Assembly: GCA_965216205.1 (NCBI GenBank)
Contig: OZ244139.1
Span: 5,146,001 to 5,210,000 of the forward strand
Length of the DNA: 64,000 bases
Direction of reading: 5' to 3'
From: CADEDH01 sp965216205
Lineage (GTDB): Bacteria; Actinomycetota; Acidimicrobiia; Acidimicrobiales; SZUA-35
Part shown: in pieces, positions 17,239-25,252 of the stretch
Layout of the letters: every line of letters starts with the position of its first letter
Numbering within the stretch: position 1 is the first letter of the stretch
Made by a program: the position numbers and the translations under genes
Notes under the pieces: generated by a model
Seen by the model: only the letters and a program-made list of their open reading frames with translations
Told to the model about the DNA's origin: nothing
Database searches by the model: none

Positions 17239-17805
17239 ATGGCGTTGAATCTCGGTTTCTCCCACGTGGTGCTCAAGGTGCGGGACATGGCGACCATGCT
17301 CGACTTCTACACGAACGTGTTGGAGTTCGACATCGTCGACCGGGGTCCGCTGAACCTGAAGAACCGGGGCGATCTCGATCCGATCGAGTCGGAGATCGTG
17401 TTCCTCTCCCAGGACCCGCACGACCACCACCAGGTGGCGATGGTGCCGGTGCGGGGTGAGGACGAGCCGACCGGCTCGGTCGACCATGTGGCGTTCCGAG
17501 CCGCCGATCTGGCCGGGGTCCGCAACCTCGCCGAGCGTCTCACCAGCGACGGGGTCAAGGTCCGGCCCGTGTCCCACGGCAACACGTGGTCGTGCTACTT
17601 CCAGGACCCGGAAGGCAACGGCATCGAGGTGTACACGCCGACGCCGTACCACGTGTCGCAGCCGCAGGTGCAGCCGATCGACCTCTCCCTCGACGACGAA
17701 GCCGCCCTCGCCTGGATCGAGGAGAACTTCCGCGACGAGCCGGGTTTCCGGCCGATCGAGGAGTACGAGGCCGAGCGGGCCGAGGAGCTGGCGAACCGGA
17801 GCTGA
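17239..17805 (+). CDS. VOC-superfamily protein (glyoxalase/extradiol dioxygenase-like)
   Basis: 188 residues. One VOC domain with paired beta-alpha-beta-beta-beta modules: SHVVLKVRDM at the start, VDHVAFRAADL in the middle and GNGIEVYTP near residue 130. The His in SHVVL, the His in VDHVAF and the Glu in GIEVY are the likely metal ligands. The 40-residue C-terminal tail (LDDEAALAWIEENFRDE) is predicted helical and is an extra. Possible roles include ring cleavage, isomerisation or a resistance fold; none can be chosen from sequence. Confidence 0.8.
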   Translation: MALNLGFSHVVLKVRDMATMLDFYTNVLEFDIVDRGPLNLKNRGDLDPIESEIVFLSQDPHDHHQVAMVPVRGEDEPTGSVDHVAFRAADLAGVRNLAERLTSDGVKVRPVSHGNTWSCYFQDPEGNGIEVYTPTPYHVSQPQVQPIDLSLDDEAALAWIEENFRDEPGFRPIEEYEAERAEELANRS

Positions 17806-17835
17806 CCGGACGCCGCGCCCTCGCCGACGCTCGCG

Positions 17836-18327
17836 ATGACCACCGAGAGGATCGCGACGATCGGGGTCTACGGATTCGACGGTGCGTCGTTCCTGCGGTG
17901 CCTGCTCGACGCCGACGTGCGGTTGCTGCTCGACGTCCGCCAGCGCAGGGGTGTGCGGGGTCGCGAGTATGCGTGGGCCAACGCTCGGCGACTCCAGGCG
18001 GCGCTGGCCGATGCCGGGATCGCCTATGCCCACCATCTCGAGCTGGCGCCGACCACCGAGCTTCGCAACGTCCAGTATGCGGAGGACGACCGGCGAGGGG
18101 TCGGCAAGCGATCGCGCCGCGAGCTCGCGCCCGAGTACGCGAGGCGTTACACCACCGAGATCCTCGACGTCGCCGATCTCGAGCCGGTCATGTCGTCGCT
18201 GCCGACCGAGGGAGTGGCGGCCCTCCTCTGCGTGGAGCGCGACCCGGAGGCCTGCCACCGCTCGCTGCTCGCACAGCGGTTGCACGAGCGATACGACCTC
18301 GACATCCTCGACCTCCGTCCGAGCTGA
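17836..18327 (+). CDS. DUF488 family protein
   Basis: 163 residues. It opens with ATIGVYGFDGASFL and continues with LLLDVRQRRGVRGREYAW, matching the IxTIGYS and DVR patterns of DUF488. The C-terminal LLCVERDPEACHRSLLAQRL contains the conserved CxExDPxxCHR-type motif of this family. The biochemical role is not established. It is 30 bp after the VOC gene on the same strand and convergent with the YqeC gene, whose stop lies 12 bp beyond. Confidence 0.88.
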   Translation: MTTERIATIGVYGFDGASFLRCLLDADVRLLLDVRQRRGVRGREYAWANARRLQAALADAGIAYAHHLELAPTTELRNVQYAEDDRRGVGKRSRRELAPEYARRYTTEILDVADLEPVMSSLPTEGVAALLCVERDPEACHRSLLAQRLHERYDLDILDLRPS

Positions 18328-18339
18328 TCCTCCAGACGC

Positions 18340-19077
18340 TCAGTGCGGTGCGGTGGCGATGGGGATCGCGGTGATGCCGTCGAGGGCAGTGACGAGCTCG
18401 GTGACGGCTGACGCGGTGTCGCCGTCGACCTTGGTGATCACGACGGCCATGCGGGCAGCGGGCGGGACCGAGGCGGCGAAGCCCCGCTCGTGGCGGAGCA
18501 CCGCTGCCGCCCGCGCCGGGGTGAGCCGCTCATAGGGGCGACAACCGGCCAGCGCGGCCACCCGGAGGGGGCGGTGGCACTGGTCGCCGATGACCCGGCC
18601 CAGCGCGTCCGCCCCGACGACCACGATCACCAGCGTGGCGGTGTCGGGAACGACCGGTTCGAGGGCGCCGGGCGCCTTGAACGGTCGGCGGCGCGCACCG
18701 TCGGCTTCGACGAGCACGTGGTCGATGCCCTCGACCCGCTCGAACCACCGGTCGCACGTGGCAGGGTCGACCCCAACCGCTTTCGTCCCGTCGATCGAGC
18801 GCCACGCCACCACCACCGGCCCCGCCGACCGACCACCGACGGCGCTGAGCGCCTCGGTCAGCTCGGCGTCGGTGGGCGACAGCAGCAGCGGGCGGCCCCG
18901 GTGCTGATCGTGGCCCATCTTGGTGGTGGTGGTGACCACCCTGGTGCCGCCGAGCTGGTCGGCCAGGGCGAACATGGTGGTGGTCTTGCCACCGCCCCCG
19001 ACGAGCGCGACGTGCTCCCGGGCACCGAGCCCGAGGGCCGACCCGAGCCGGTCGAGCGGAATCGGATCGACCGTCAT
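18340..19077 (-). CDS. yqeC: YqeC-like selenium-dependent hydroxylase accessory protein
   Basis: 245 residues. A P-loop sits near the start (VALVGGGGKTTTMFALA, about 22-38), followed by TTTTKMGHDQ and VLVEADGARRRPFKAP, the signature order of YqeC. The C-terminal VITKVDGD resembles a nucleotide-specificity element. The family is a marker of selenium-dependent molybdenum hydroxylase systems, where it is thought to mature the enzyme. It is the last of three minus-strand genes (XdhC, YqeB, YqeC) and begins 17 bp after YqeB. No selenophosphate synthase is present in the window. Confidence 0.88.
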   Translation of the reverse strand: MTVDPIPLDRLGSALGLGAREHVALVGGGGKTTTMFALADQLGGTRVVTTTTKMGHDQHRGRPLLLSPTDAELTEALSAVGGRSAGPVVVAWRSIDGTKAVGVDPATCDRWFERVEGIDHVLVEADGARRRPFKAPGALEPVVPDTATLVIVVVGADALGRVIGDQCHRPLRVAALAGCRPYERLTPARAAAVLRHERGFAASVPPAARMAVVITKVDGDTASAVTELVTALDGITAIPIATAPH

Positions 19078-19093
19078 CGCGGTGCTGGCCGGG

Positions 19094-19960
19094 TCATCGC
19101 CGGGCCAGCCAGGTGGTGACCGCCTCGAGCACGCCCCCGCCGATCGCCAGGGCTTTGTCGCTGATCTCGTTGCAGTCCACATCGAGCCGGGGATCGACGT
19201 CGCCGATCTTCTGCCCGGCCGAAACCGTGGACCCGGGCGCGATCAGGCCCCGGACGACACCGTCGATCGACGCGACCACCTCGCTGCCGCCAGCCCCGTC
19301 ACCGACCCGGCCGCAAACCCGGCCCTCGACCCGGCCGAGGACGTCACCGTCGATGACCCGGGCGCCGATGGCGGTCGACCACCGAACCTGCCCGTCGACC
19401 GGGGCCCGCACCACCCGCTCCGCCGACCGCCCACCAACGGTGCCGGGGACGCCGGTGTCGGCCGCCGCCGACCCGGTCCACAGCACTCGACCGAGGCGGG
19501 GGCCCCGTAGGGTCTCGACCACCGCGTGACAGTCCCGGCCCGCGGTGAACCCTGGCCCGAGAGCCACGACCAGCGGCCCATCCTCGATCGAGGTGTCGAT
19601 GTTGCGCTTGGCCATCCGGGCGTCGACCACGAGGTCGGGTCGGGCCCCGGCCGGGAGCTCGGGCGACACGAGAACCGGCACGATCCGCTCGGGGTTGCCG
19701 GCCTCGCCGGCCCCTGGTCGGCTGCCGGCCAGGTCGAGCGCGGCCTCGAGCGACGACACCCGCCGGGCGACCATCCCCTCCACGCTCACCTCGCCGTCGG
19801 CCACCGCGCTCGACACCGCCACCGTGCGGCGGACGGTCATCGGCGCCGCCAACTCGGTGACGATGACCCCGCACCCGGCACGGTGCAGCCGCCACACCAC
19901 GCCGGTGGCGAGGTCGCCGCCGCCCCGCACCACGCAGCGGATCCCCTGCAGGCCGGTCAC
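19094..19960 (-). CDS. yqeB: YqeB / EF2563-family selenium-dependent molybdenum hydroxylase protein
   Basis: 288 residues. The opening CVVRGGGDLATGVVWRLHRA is the family hallmark. The middle has DLVVDARMAKRNIDTSIED and LGPGFTAGRDCHAVVET, and the end has GLIAPGSTVSAGQKIGDVDPR, which resembles a biotinyl/lipoyl-like fold. It is presumed to help assemble or insert the selenium-containing molybdenum centre. GTG 19960 overlaps the XdhC stop (GTGA), giving an operon of XdhC, YqeB and YqeC. Confidence 0.9.
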   Translation of the reverse strand: MTGLQGIRCVVRGGGDLATGVVWRLHRAGCGVIVTELAAPMTVRRTVAVSSAVADGEVSVEGMVARRVSSLEAALDLAGSRPGAGEAGNPERIVPVLVSPELPAGARPDLVVDARMAKRNIDTSIEDGPLVVALGPGFTAGRDCHAVVETLRGPRLGRVLWTGSAAADTGVPGTVGGRSAERVVRAPVDGQVRWSTAIGARVIDGDVLGRVEGRVCGRVGDGAGGSEVVASIDGVVRGLIAPGSTVSAGQKIGDVDPRLDVDCNEISDKALAIGGGVLEAVTTWLARR

Positions 19961-20757
19961 GTCGGCGGGTCGGCCCGCTGGTGGGCGATCACCTCGGCCA
20001 TGATCGACACTGCGATCTCCGACGGTGTCTCCGCTGCAATCTCCACCCCGATGGGAGCGTGGACCCTCACGAGGTCGGCCTCGTTCACCCCGGCGGCGAC
20101 CAGCTTGCTGCGGGTGGTGGTCCAGCGCCGCTCGCTGCCCATCAGGCCGACGTAGGGCGTGGCGGTGGCGAGCAGCGGGGGGAGCAGGTCGACGTCGAGG
20201 GCCACGTTGCGGGTGACCATCACGACCCACGTGTGGCCATCGACCGGGTGGGTGGCGAGCGCATCGCCGATCGAACCGGAGACCACGGTGACGTCGCTCC
20301 CGTCGCCGGTGGCGATCGTCGACTCGGCCGTCTCGGCCAGCTCGGCGCGGTCGTCCCACGCCACGACCCGGTAGCCGAGCCACGAGGCGAGCTCCACCAC
20401 CGACCGGCCGACGTGGCCGATCCCGAGCACGAAGATGGTCGACGTCGGCATGTGCGGCTCCAGGAACAGCTCCACCTCACCACCGCACACGCCGGGGTCG
20501 CCGGTGGTGGGGTCGAGCAGCGAGTAGGTCAGGCGGCGGGCCGACCCGACGGCCAACGCATCGAGCGCTTCGGCCACCACCCGGCTCTCCATCTCGCCCC
20601 CGCCGATGGTGCCGGCGATCCGGCCGTCGGGGTAGACGAGCATCTTCGAGCCGGGCCGGCGGGGCACCGACCGACGGCTGTCGACCACGGTGGCCAGCAC
20701 CACCGGTTCCCGCCGTTCGATCGCCGCCAGCAGCTCGGCCAGGATCTCGGCGCTCAC
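19957..20757 (-). CDS. xdhC: XdhC/CoxI-family molybdenum cofactor chaperone
   Basis: 266 residues. The N-terminal XdhC domain is clear (VLATVVDSRRSVPRRPGSKM, then GTIGGGEMES), and the C-terminal Rossmann domain contains FVLGIGHVGRSVVELASWLG. XdhC proteins bind the cofactor, support its sulfuration and insert it into the hydroxylase. GTG 20757 is chosen because GGTGGAG lies five bases upstream; a farther ATG at 20790 is less likely. It is the first gene of the YqeB/YqeC operon and could serve any of the three molybdenum hydroxylases here. Confidence 0.92.
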   Translation of the reverse strand: MSAEILAELLAAIERREPVVLATVVDSRRSVPRRPGSKMLVYPDGRIAGTIGGGEMESRVVAEALDALAVGSARRLTYSLLDPTTGDPGVCGGEVELFLEPHMPTSTIFVLGIGHVGRSVVELASWLGYRVVAWDDRAELAETAESTIATGDGSDVTVVSGSIGDALATHPVDGHTWVVMVTRNVALDVDLLPPLLATATPYVGLMGSERRWTTTRSKLVAAGVNEADLVRVHAPIGVEIAAETPSEIAVSIMAEVIAHQRADPPT

Positions 20758-20809
20758 CGTGACTCCACCTCGCCATCGGCGACGACCCATCGCACCGGCC
20801 GAGTTCGAC

Positions 20810-20836
20810 GTGCTCGGCGTGCTCGGCGTGCTCGAC
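20810..20836. repeat. three-copy 9-bp tandem repeat
   Basis: GTGCTCGRC is repeated three times without interruption between the amidohydrolase stop and the XdhC start. The 94-bp gap shows nothing else. The repeat could arise by slippage; no function is evident. Confidence 0.5.
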
Positions 20837-20851
20837 GTGCAGCCCGGTCGG

Positions 20852-22171
20852 TCACGACCGGCCCCACAGCCGGTCGGCCTGCTCGTGGGCGGCCGCCCGC
20901 ATCGCGCCGAGGTCGGCGTCGAGCACCTCGCCGTTGCGGACCCGCCACCGGCCGCCGACCATCACGTCGCTCACGTGGGTGTGGTTGCGCCACAGCACGA
21001 GCTGCTCGACGAGGTTGTGGTCGGTGGTGGGCGTGGGGAACACCGAGTCGACGAGCTGCAGGTCAGCCCGGTAACCGACGTCGAGCCGGCCGACGTCGTC
21101 GACGCCGAGCGCGGCGGCCCCGCCCTCGGTGGCCATGGCCAACACCGTGGCGGCGGGCATGGCGCCGGGATCGAGGAGGCGGGCCTTGTGGAGCAGGAAC
21201 GCGCCGCGCATCACCTCGAAGAAGTCGTTGACGTAGCCGTCGGTGCCGAGCCCGACGGTCACGCCAGCATCGAGCAGTTCGGGGATCGGGGCGATCCCGC
21301 CGCCGACCTCGCAGTTGGCGAGGGGCATGTGGCTGACCCGCACCCCCCGCTCCGCGATGATCGCCCGCTCCCGATTGGAGAGCTGCACGCACTGGCTGGC
21401 CAGGAACCGGGGTCCGGCGACGCCGATCTGGTCGTAGTGCTCGAGCGTTCGCTTGCCGAGGTGCTGCTCGCTCCACTCGGGCTCGTGGACCCCCTCGTTG
21501 CAGTGGGCGTGGTAGCTGACGTCGTGCTGGGTGGCGAGGTCGACCGCCCGTCGGATGAACGGTTCGGAGCAGGTGAACACGGTGTGCCAGCACATCAGGC
21601 CCGACACGAGCTCGCTCTCGTCGCCGCGGCACGCCTCGATCAGGTTGGTGTTCTCGATCAGGCCCCGCTCGGCGATCGCCTCGCCGGCCCGCTCGGTGGC
21701 TTCGAAGCTGAGCACCGCCCGGATGCCCCGCCGCTCGGCCACCTCCTTCTCGGCGAGGAGGGCGTCGGGGAGGGCGTTCGGCGCTTCGAGGATGTCGTAG
21801 AACGTGGTCGTGCCGGAGCGGAGCAGCTCGGCGCAGACCCAGTCGGCGGCGGTGGCGATCATGTCCACGTCGAGGGCGTCCTCGACCTTGGGCCACCAGT
21901 AGTCGTCGAGGAAGCTCCAGAACCCGTCGGGGGCGGCGTCGACGGGGATGCCGTGGGCGAGCACGCCGTAGAGATGGACGTGGGCGTTGACGAAACCGGG
22001 CAGTGCCACCCGGTCGGGAGCGACGACCGCCTCATCCTCGGGGTGGTCGGCCAGGAGCTCGGCGTGGGAACCGACGGCCGTGATCCGACCGTCGACGATC
22101 CGCACCCCGAACCCGGCGCGGGCAGGCTCGGCGGCCGACGTCACCAGCCAGTCTGGTAGCACCACGGTCAT
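20852..22171 (-). CDS. SsnA-like amidohydrolase (TRZ/ATZ superfamily)
   Basis: 439 residues. Metal ligands and active-site motifs follow the cyclic amidohydrolase order: NAHVHL, YHAHCNEG, VSHMPLANCEVGGGI and GTDGY. It would deaminate or dechlorinate an aminated ring such as a purine, pterin or triazine. The length and motif style match SsnA, an aminohydrolase encoded beside xdhD and related genes in Escherichia coli. Its place directly upstream of XdhC/YqeB/YqeC supports that reading. A palindromic repeat lies between its start and the P450 gene upstream. Confidence 0.82.
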   Translation of the reverse strand: MTVVLPDWLVTSAAEPARAGFGVRIVDGRITAVGSHAELLADHPEDEAVVAPDRVALPGFVNAHVHLYGVLAHGIPVDAAPDGFWSFLDDYWWPKVEDALDVDMIATAADWVCAELLRSGTTTFYDILEAPNALPDALLAEKEVAERRGIRAVLSFEATERAGEAIAERGLIENTNLIEACRGDESELVSGLMCWHTVFTCSEPFIRRAVDLATQHDVSYHAHCNEGVHEPEWSEQHLGKRTLEHYDQIGVAGPRFLASQCVQLSNRERAIIAERGVRVSHMPLANCEVGGGIAPIPELLDAGVTVGLGTDGYVNDFFEVMRGAFLLHKARLLDPGAMPAATVLAMATEGGAAALGVDDVGRLDVGYRADLQLVDSVFPTPTTDHNLVEQLVLWRNHTHVSDVMVGGRWRVRNGEVLDADLGAMRAAAHEQADRLWGRS

Positions 22172-22203
22172 CCCGTGCAGTGTGCCATGGCGGCACGCCA
22201 GCC

Positions 22204-22253
22204 CAAATTTGTGGACTCTGCAGCGCTCAGCGCTGTCAAACGCACAAATTTCG
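22204..22253. repeat. diverged second copy of the 5545-5611 palindrome family
   Basis: Outer arms AAATTTGTG (22205-22213) and CACAAATTT (22243-22251) surround an inner stem, CAGCGCTCAGCGCTG. Read on the minus strand it gives TTGACAGCGC, three bases, then GCGCTGCA, the same core as at 5545-5611, with the same flanking AAATT blocks. It lies between two minus-strand genes, after the P450 stop and before the SsnA-like start, and may be a terminator. Confidence 0.7.
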
Positions 22254-22282
22254 ACGAGATGGTGGGTGGGGGTGAGCCGACC

Positions 22283-23569
22283 TCAACCGGGGACGAGCAC
22301 GAGCTGCTCCGGGCCTCGGAGGGTCGACGACTGCTTCCAGCGGGTCGAGGTGTGGTCGATGGTGTAGTCGCCGAAGCGGTCGACGATCGCCTGCAGCCCG
22401 ACGCGGAGCTCGAGCCGGGCCAGGGCTGCGCCGAGGCAGTGGTGGATGCCGTGGCCGAACGACAGCGGGTTGGGGTCGGGCCGTTCGAGGATCAGGTCGC
22501 CCGGCCGGTCGTAGACGCGGGGATCGCGGTTGGCCGCGCCGAACTGGACGAGCACGTTCGAGCCGGCGGGGATCGTCGACTCCCCCACGGTGAGATCCCG
22601 CACGGTGTGGCGGGGGTCGGTCCGGACCGACGAGTCGTAGCGGATGAGCTCCTCCACCGCGTTCGGCCACAACGAGGGATCGTCGCGGACGAGCTGGCGT
22701 TGATCGGGGTTCCGTTCCAGGGCCAACGCGGCGAGCCCGAGGAGATGCGTGGTGGTCTCGTGTCCAGCGCCGGCGAGGAGCGCGATCATCGCGATCAGCT
22801 CGTCGTGGCTCAACCGGTCGCCGTCGTCCTCGGCCTCGACGAGGGCGGTGATCAGGTCGGCCTGCGGGTCTGCTCGCCGCTCGTCGGCCAGGGTGCCGTA
22901 GTAGTCGAAGAGGTCGTCGATCACGGCGTCCATCCGGCCGGCGTCGAAGCCTCGGAACGGGTCGAGGAACTTGACGATCTCCGCCGTGGTCCGCCGCGAC
23001 CACTCCCACCGCTCGCGGGGCACGCCGAGCAGTGTGCCGATCACGTTGACCGGCAGCGGGATCGCCAGCGCTGGCACGAGGTCGAAGGGGCCACCGCCGG
23101 CTCGCTCGGTGGCGTCGTCGAGGAGCTCGTCGACCAGCTCGACGGTCCTCGCCTCCATGTCGCGGACCCTGGCCGGGGTGAACGCCCGGTTGACCAGGCG
23201 GCGGAGGCGGGTGTGATCGGGCGGGTCCCGGAAGAGCATGAAGTCGGTGAAGAACCGCTTCGACCGGTCGCTCAGCTTCCGGTAGGGGCTCACCTCGAGC
23301 AGGGTCTCGATCTGCGAGGCGCTGACCACGGCGTCGGACGAGAGGACCTGGCGGGCCTCCTCGTAGCCGAACACGAACCACTGCTGGTAGATCCGGCGGT
23401 ACACGACGGCGCCGTCGTTCCGCATCCGCTCGAGCACGGGATACGGGTCGGCCAGGGTGGCCGGGTCGAGCGGGCTGCCCCACGGGTCCCTGGCGAAGAC
23501 CAGATTGGCCAGCCACGGTTTCGAGCCGACGGCCCGTATGGCCGGGAAGATCAACCGTTCGATGCGCAT
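22283..23569 (-). CDS. cytochrome P450
   Basis: 428 residues. I-helix AGAGHETTTH (acid-alcohol pair replaced by Glu-Thr), K-helix EELIR (ExxR) and heme loop FGHGIHHCLGAALARLE with the axial Cys. FRDPPDHTRLRRLVNRAFTP is typical of soluble bacterial class I P450s. It needs a ferredoxin and reductase, which are not adjacent. The ATG start follows GAGGGGG at a good distance. The 108-bp upstream gap contains a candidate operator at 23620-23633. Confidence 0.95.
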   Translation of the reverse strand: MRIERLIFPAIRAVGSKPWLANLVFARDPWGSPLDPATLADPYPVLERMRNDGAVVYRRIYQQWFVFGYEEARQVLSSDAVVSASQIETLLEVSPYRKLSDRSKRFFTDFMLFRDPPDHTRLRRLVNRAFTPARVRDMEARTVELVDELLDDATERAGGGPFDLVPALAIPLPVNVIGTLLGVPRERWEWSRRTTAEIVKFLDPFRGFDAGRMDAVIDDLFDYYGTLADERRADPQADLITALVEAEDDGDRLSHDELIAMIALLAGAGHETTTHLLGLAALALERNPDQRQLVRDDPSLWPNAVEELIRYDSSVRTDPRHTVRDLTVGESTIPAGSNVLVQFGAANRDPRVYDRPGDLILERPDPNPLSFGHGIHHCLGAALARLELRVGLQAIVDRFGDYTIDHTSTRWKQSSTLRGPEQLVLVPG

Positions 23570-23619
23570 CGTTTCCCCCTCAGGACCTCGACCCAGGACG
23601 ATCCGTTCCAGGCCGCTTT

Positions 23620-23633
23620 GTGAAGACTTTCAC
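23620..23633. promoter_or_regulatory. candidate operator upstream of the P450 gene
   Basis: GTGAA and TTCAC form an inverted repeat around four bases in a locally A/T-richer stretch, about 50 bp upstream of the P450 start. The symmetry and base composition fit a repressor site; no regulator gene is next to it, so the assignment is tentative. Confidence 0.25.
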
Positions 23634-23677
23634 GAATTGGTCGCGGGGTGGAGGATCGAATGGCTGTGACATCCATC

Positions 23678-24352
23678 TCAGCCGTGCGCTCGACCGTCGA
23701 CCAGCTCGACCACCCGATCCGCAACCGCGGCCAGGCTGGCGTCGTGGGTGGCGACCACGGCGGCGATACCATCGCCGCGGACGACCGTGGCCAGCAGCTC
23801 GATGATCTCCCGCCCCGTGGTGGAGTCGAGCTGACCGGTGGGCTCGTCGGCCAGCAACAGCCGAGGCCGGTTGGCCAACGCCCTGGCGATGGCCACCCGT
23901 TGCTGCTCGCCGCCGGACAGCTCGGCGGGCCGGTGGTCGGCCCGATGGTCGAGCCCGACCAGTTCGAGGAGGTGCTCGGCCCGGCGGCGCCGCTCGGTCA
24001 CGTCGCGCCGCACGAGCCGCATCGGCAGCTCGACGTTCTCGACCGCCGAGAGCATCGGCAGCAGGCCGAACGACTGGAAGATGAAGCCGATCTTCGTTCG
24101 CCGAACCTCGGAGCGGTCGGTCTCGCCGAGGTCGGGTAGCGACGCACCGTCGAGCTCCACCGTTCCCGACGTCGGCTCGTCGAGCCCGCCCAACAGGTTG
24201 AGGAGCGTGGTCTTGCCGCTCCCCGATCGGCCCCGGACCACCACCACCGAGCCGGCGTCGACCAGCAGCGTGACCTCCCGCACGGCCCGGACCTCGATCG
24301 GCCCCTGCTCGTAGGTCCGGGTGAGCTCCTGGGCGGCGAGAACCGGCGTCAC
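23678..24352 (-). CDS. ABC transporter ATPase, MacB/LolD type
   Basis: 224 residues. Walker A GRSGSGKTTL, signature LSGGEQQR and Walker B LLLADEPTGQLD, with the LTRTYEQGPIEVRAVRE opening of the LolD/FtsE group. It would power one of the FtsX-type permeases upstream. GTG 24352 overlaps the stop of the preceding ATPase gene (GTGA). The four genes (permease, permease, ATPase, ATPase) form one minus-strand unit. Confidence 0.92.
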   Translation of the reverse strand: MTPVLAAQELTRTYEQGPIEVRAVREVTLLVDAGSVVVVRGRSGSGKTTLLNLLGGLDEPTSGTVELDGASLPDLGETDRSEVRRTKIGFIFQSFGLLPMLSAVENVELPMRLVRRDVTERRRRAEHLLELVGLDHRADHRPAELSGGEQQRVAIARALANRPRLLLADEPTGQLDSTTGREIIELLATVVRGDGIAAVVATHDASLAAVADRVVELVDGRAHG

Positions 24353-25251
24353 CGGTCGACCCCCCGGGCGCCGTCGACGGCGGGAGGCTCGCGATCGGGC
24401 CACACGTTGATGTGATCGGGGTCGAGCGTGAGCCGGACCCGCTGTCGCAGCTCGAGGGCCTCCAGGTAGTCGTGGGGGAGCTGCAGCCGGCCGACGCGGT
24501 CGAGCACGGCGAACTCCTCGGCCACCAGATGCGAGCCGCCGACGCCGTCGGTCTCGGTTCGACGTAGCACCTCGCTGCTCGTCCGTCCGTCGCGGATGGC
24601 GACCGTGCGGTTGACGTGATCGGCGATGAGCGGGTCGTGGGTGACCACCACGGTCGTCACCCCCTCCTCGCGGTTGACGGCGCGCAGCAGCTCGACGACC
24701 TCGCCAGCGGTCTCGCTGTCTAGCTCGCCGGTGGGCTCGTCGGCCAGCAGCACCCGCGGCTCGTTGGCCAGGGCCACCGAGATGGCCACCCGCTGCTGCT
24801 CACCTCCGGACAGCTGGGACGGGCGGTGATCGAGCCGATCGCCCAGCCCCACCCGGTCCAGTAGCTCCCTGGCCCGGGCTCGTGCCGCAGGGCGGGACCG
24901 ACCGTCGAGCGCCATCGGCAGCTCCACGTTCTCCCTCGCGCTCAGGTAGGGCAGGAGGTTCCTGGCGGTCTGCTGCCACACGAAGCCCACGACCCGGCGG
25001 CGGTAGTGGGTCCGCTCACGGGCCGACAACTTCAGGAGGTCGGCGTCGGCAACGCGGGCGTCACCGGCGGAGGGCACGTCGACACCGCCGAGGATGTTCA
25101 GCAGGGTCGACTTCCCGCTCCCGGAGGCACCGATGATCGCGATCAGCTCGCCCTCGGCCACCTCGAGGTCGAGGCCCTGCAGGGCCACCGCCTCCAGCTC
25201 GGCGGTCTTGTAGATCTTGACCAGGTTGTTGCACTCGATCAGCGCCGACAC
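24349..25251 (-). CDS. ABC transporter ATPase with a C-terminal AbrB-like tail
   Basis: 300 residues. The first 225 are a MacB/LolD-type ATPase: GASGSGKSTLL, LSGGEQQRVAI, LLADEPTGELD. The remaining 70 are unusual. EEFAVLDRVGRLQLPHDYLE followed by RQRVRLTLDPDHI has the beta-strand, Arg-Gly-Arg and Leu-Pro pattern of AbrB/SpoVT-like swapped-hairpin domains. That domain could mediate dimerisation or DNA binding. The GTG start lies 1 bp from the permease stop. The partner ATPase at 23678-24352 lacks this tail. Confidence 0.82.
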   Translation of the reverse strand: MSALIECNNLVKIYKTAELEAVALQGLDLEVAEGELIAIIGASGSGKSTLLNILGGVDVPSAGDARVADADLLKLSARERTHYRRRVVGFVWQQTARNLLPYLSARENVELPMALDGRSRPAARARARELLDRVGLGDRLDHRPSQLSGGEQQRVAISVALANEPRVLLADEPTGELDSETAGEVVELLRAVNREEGVTTVVVTHDPLIADHVNRTVAIRDGRTSSEVLRRTETDGVGGSHLVAEEFAVLDRVGRLQLPHDYLEALELRQRVRLTLDPDHINVWPDREPPAVDGARGVDR

Positions 25252-25252
25252 A

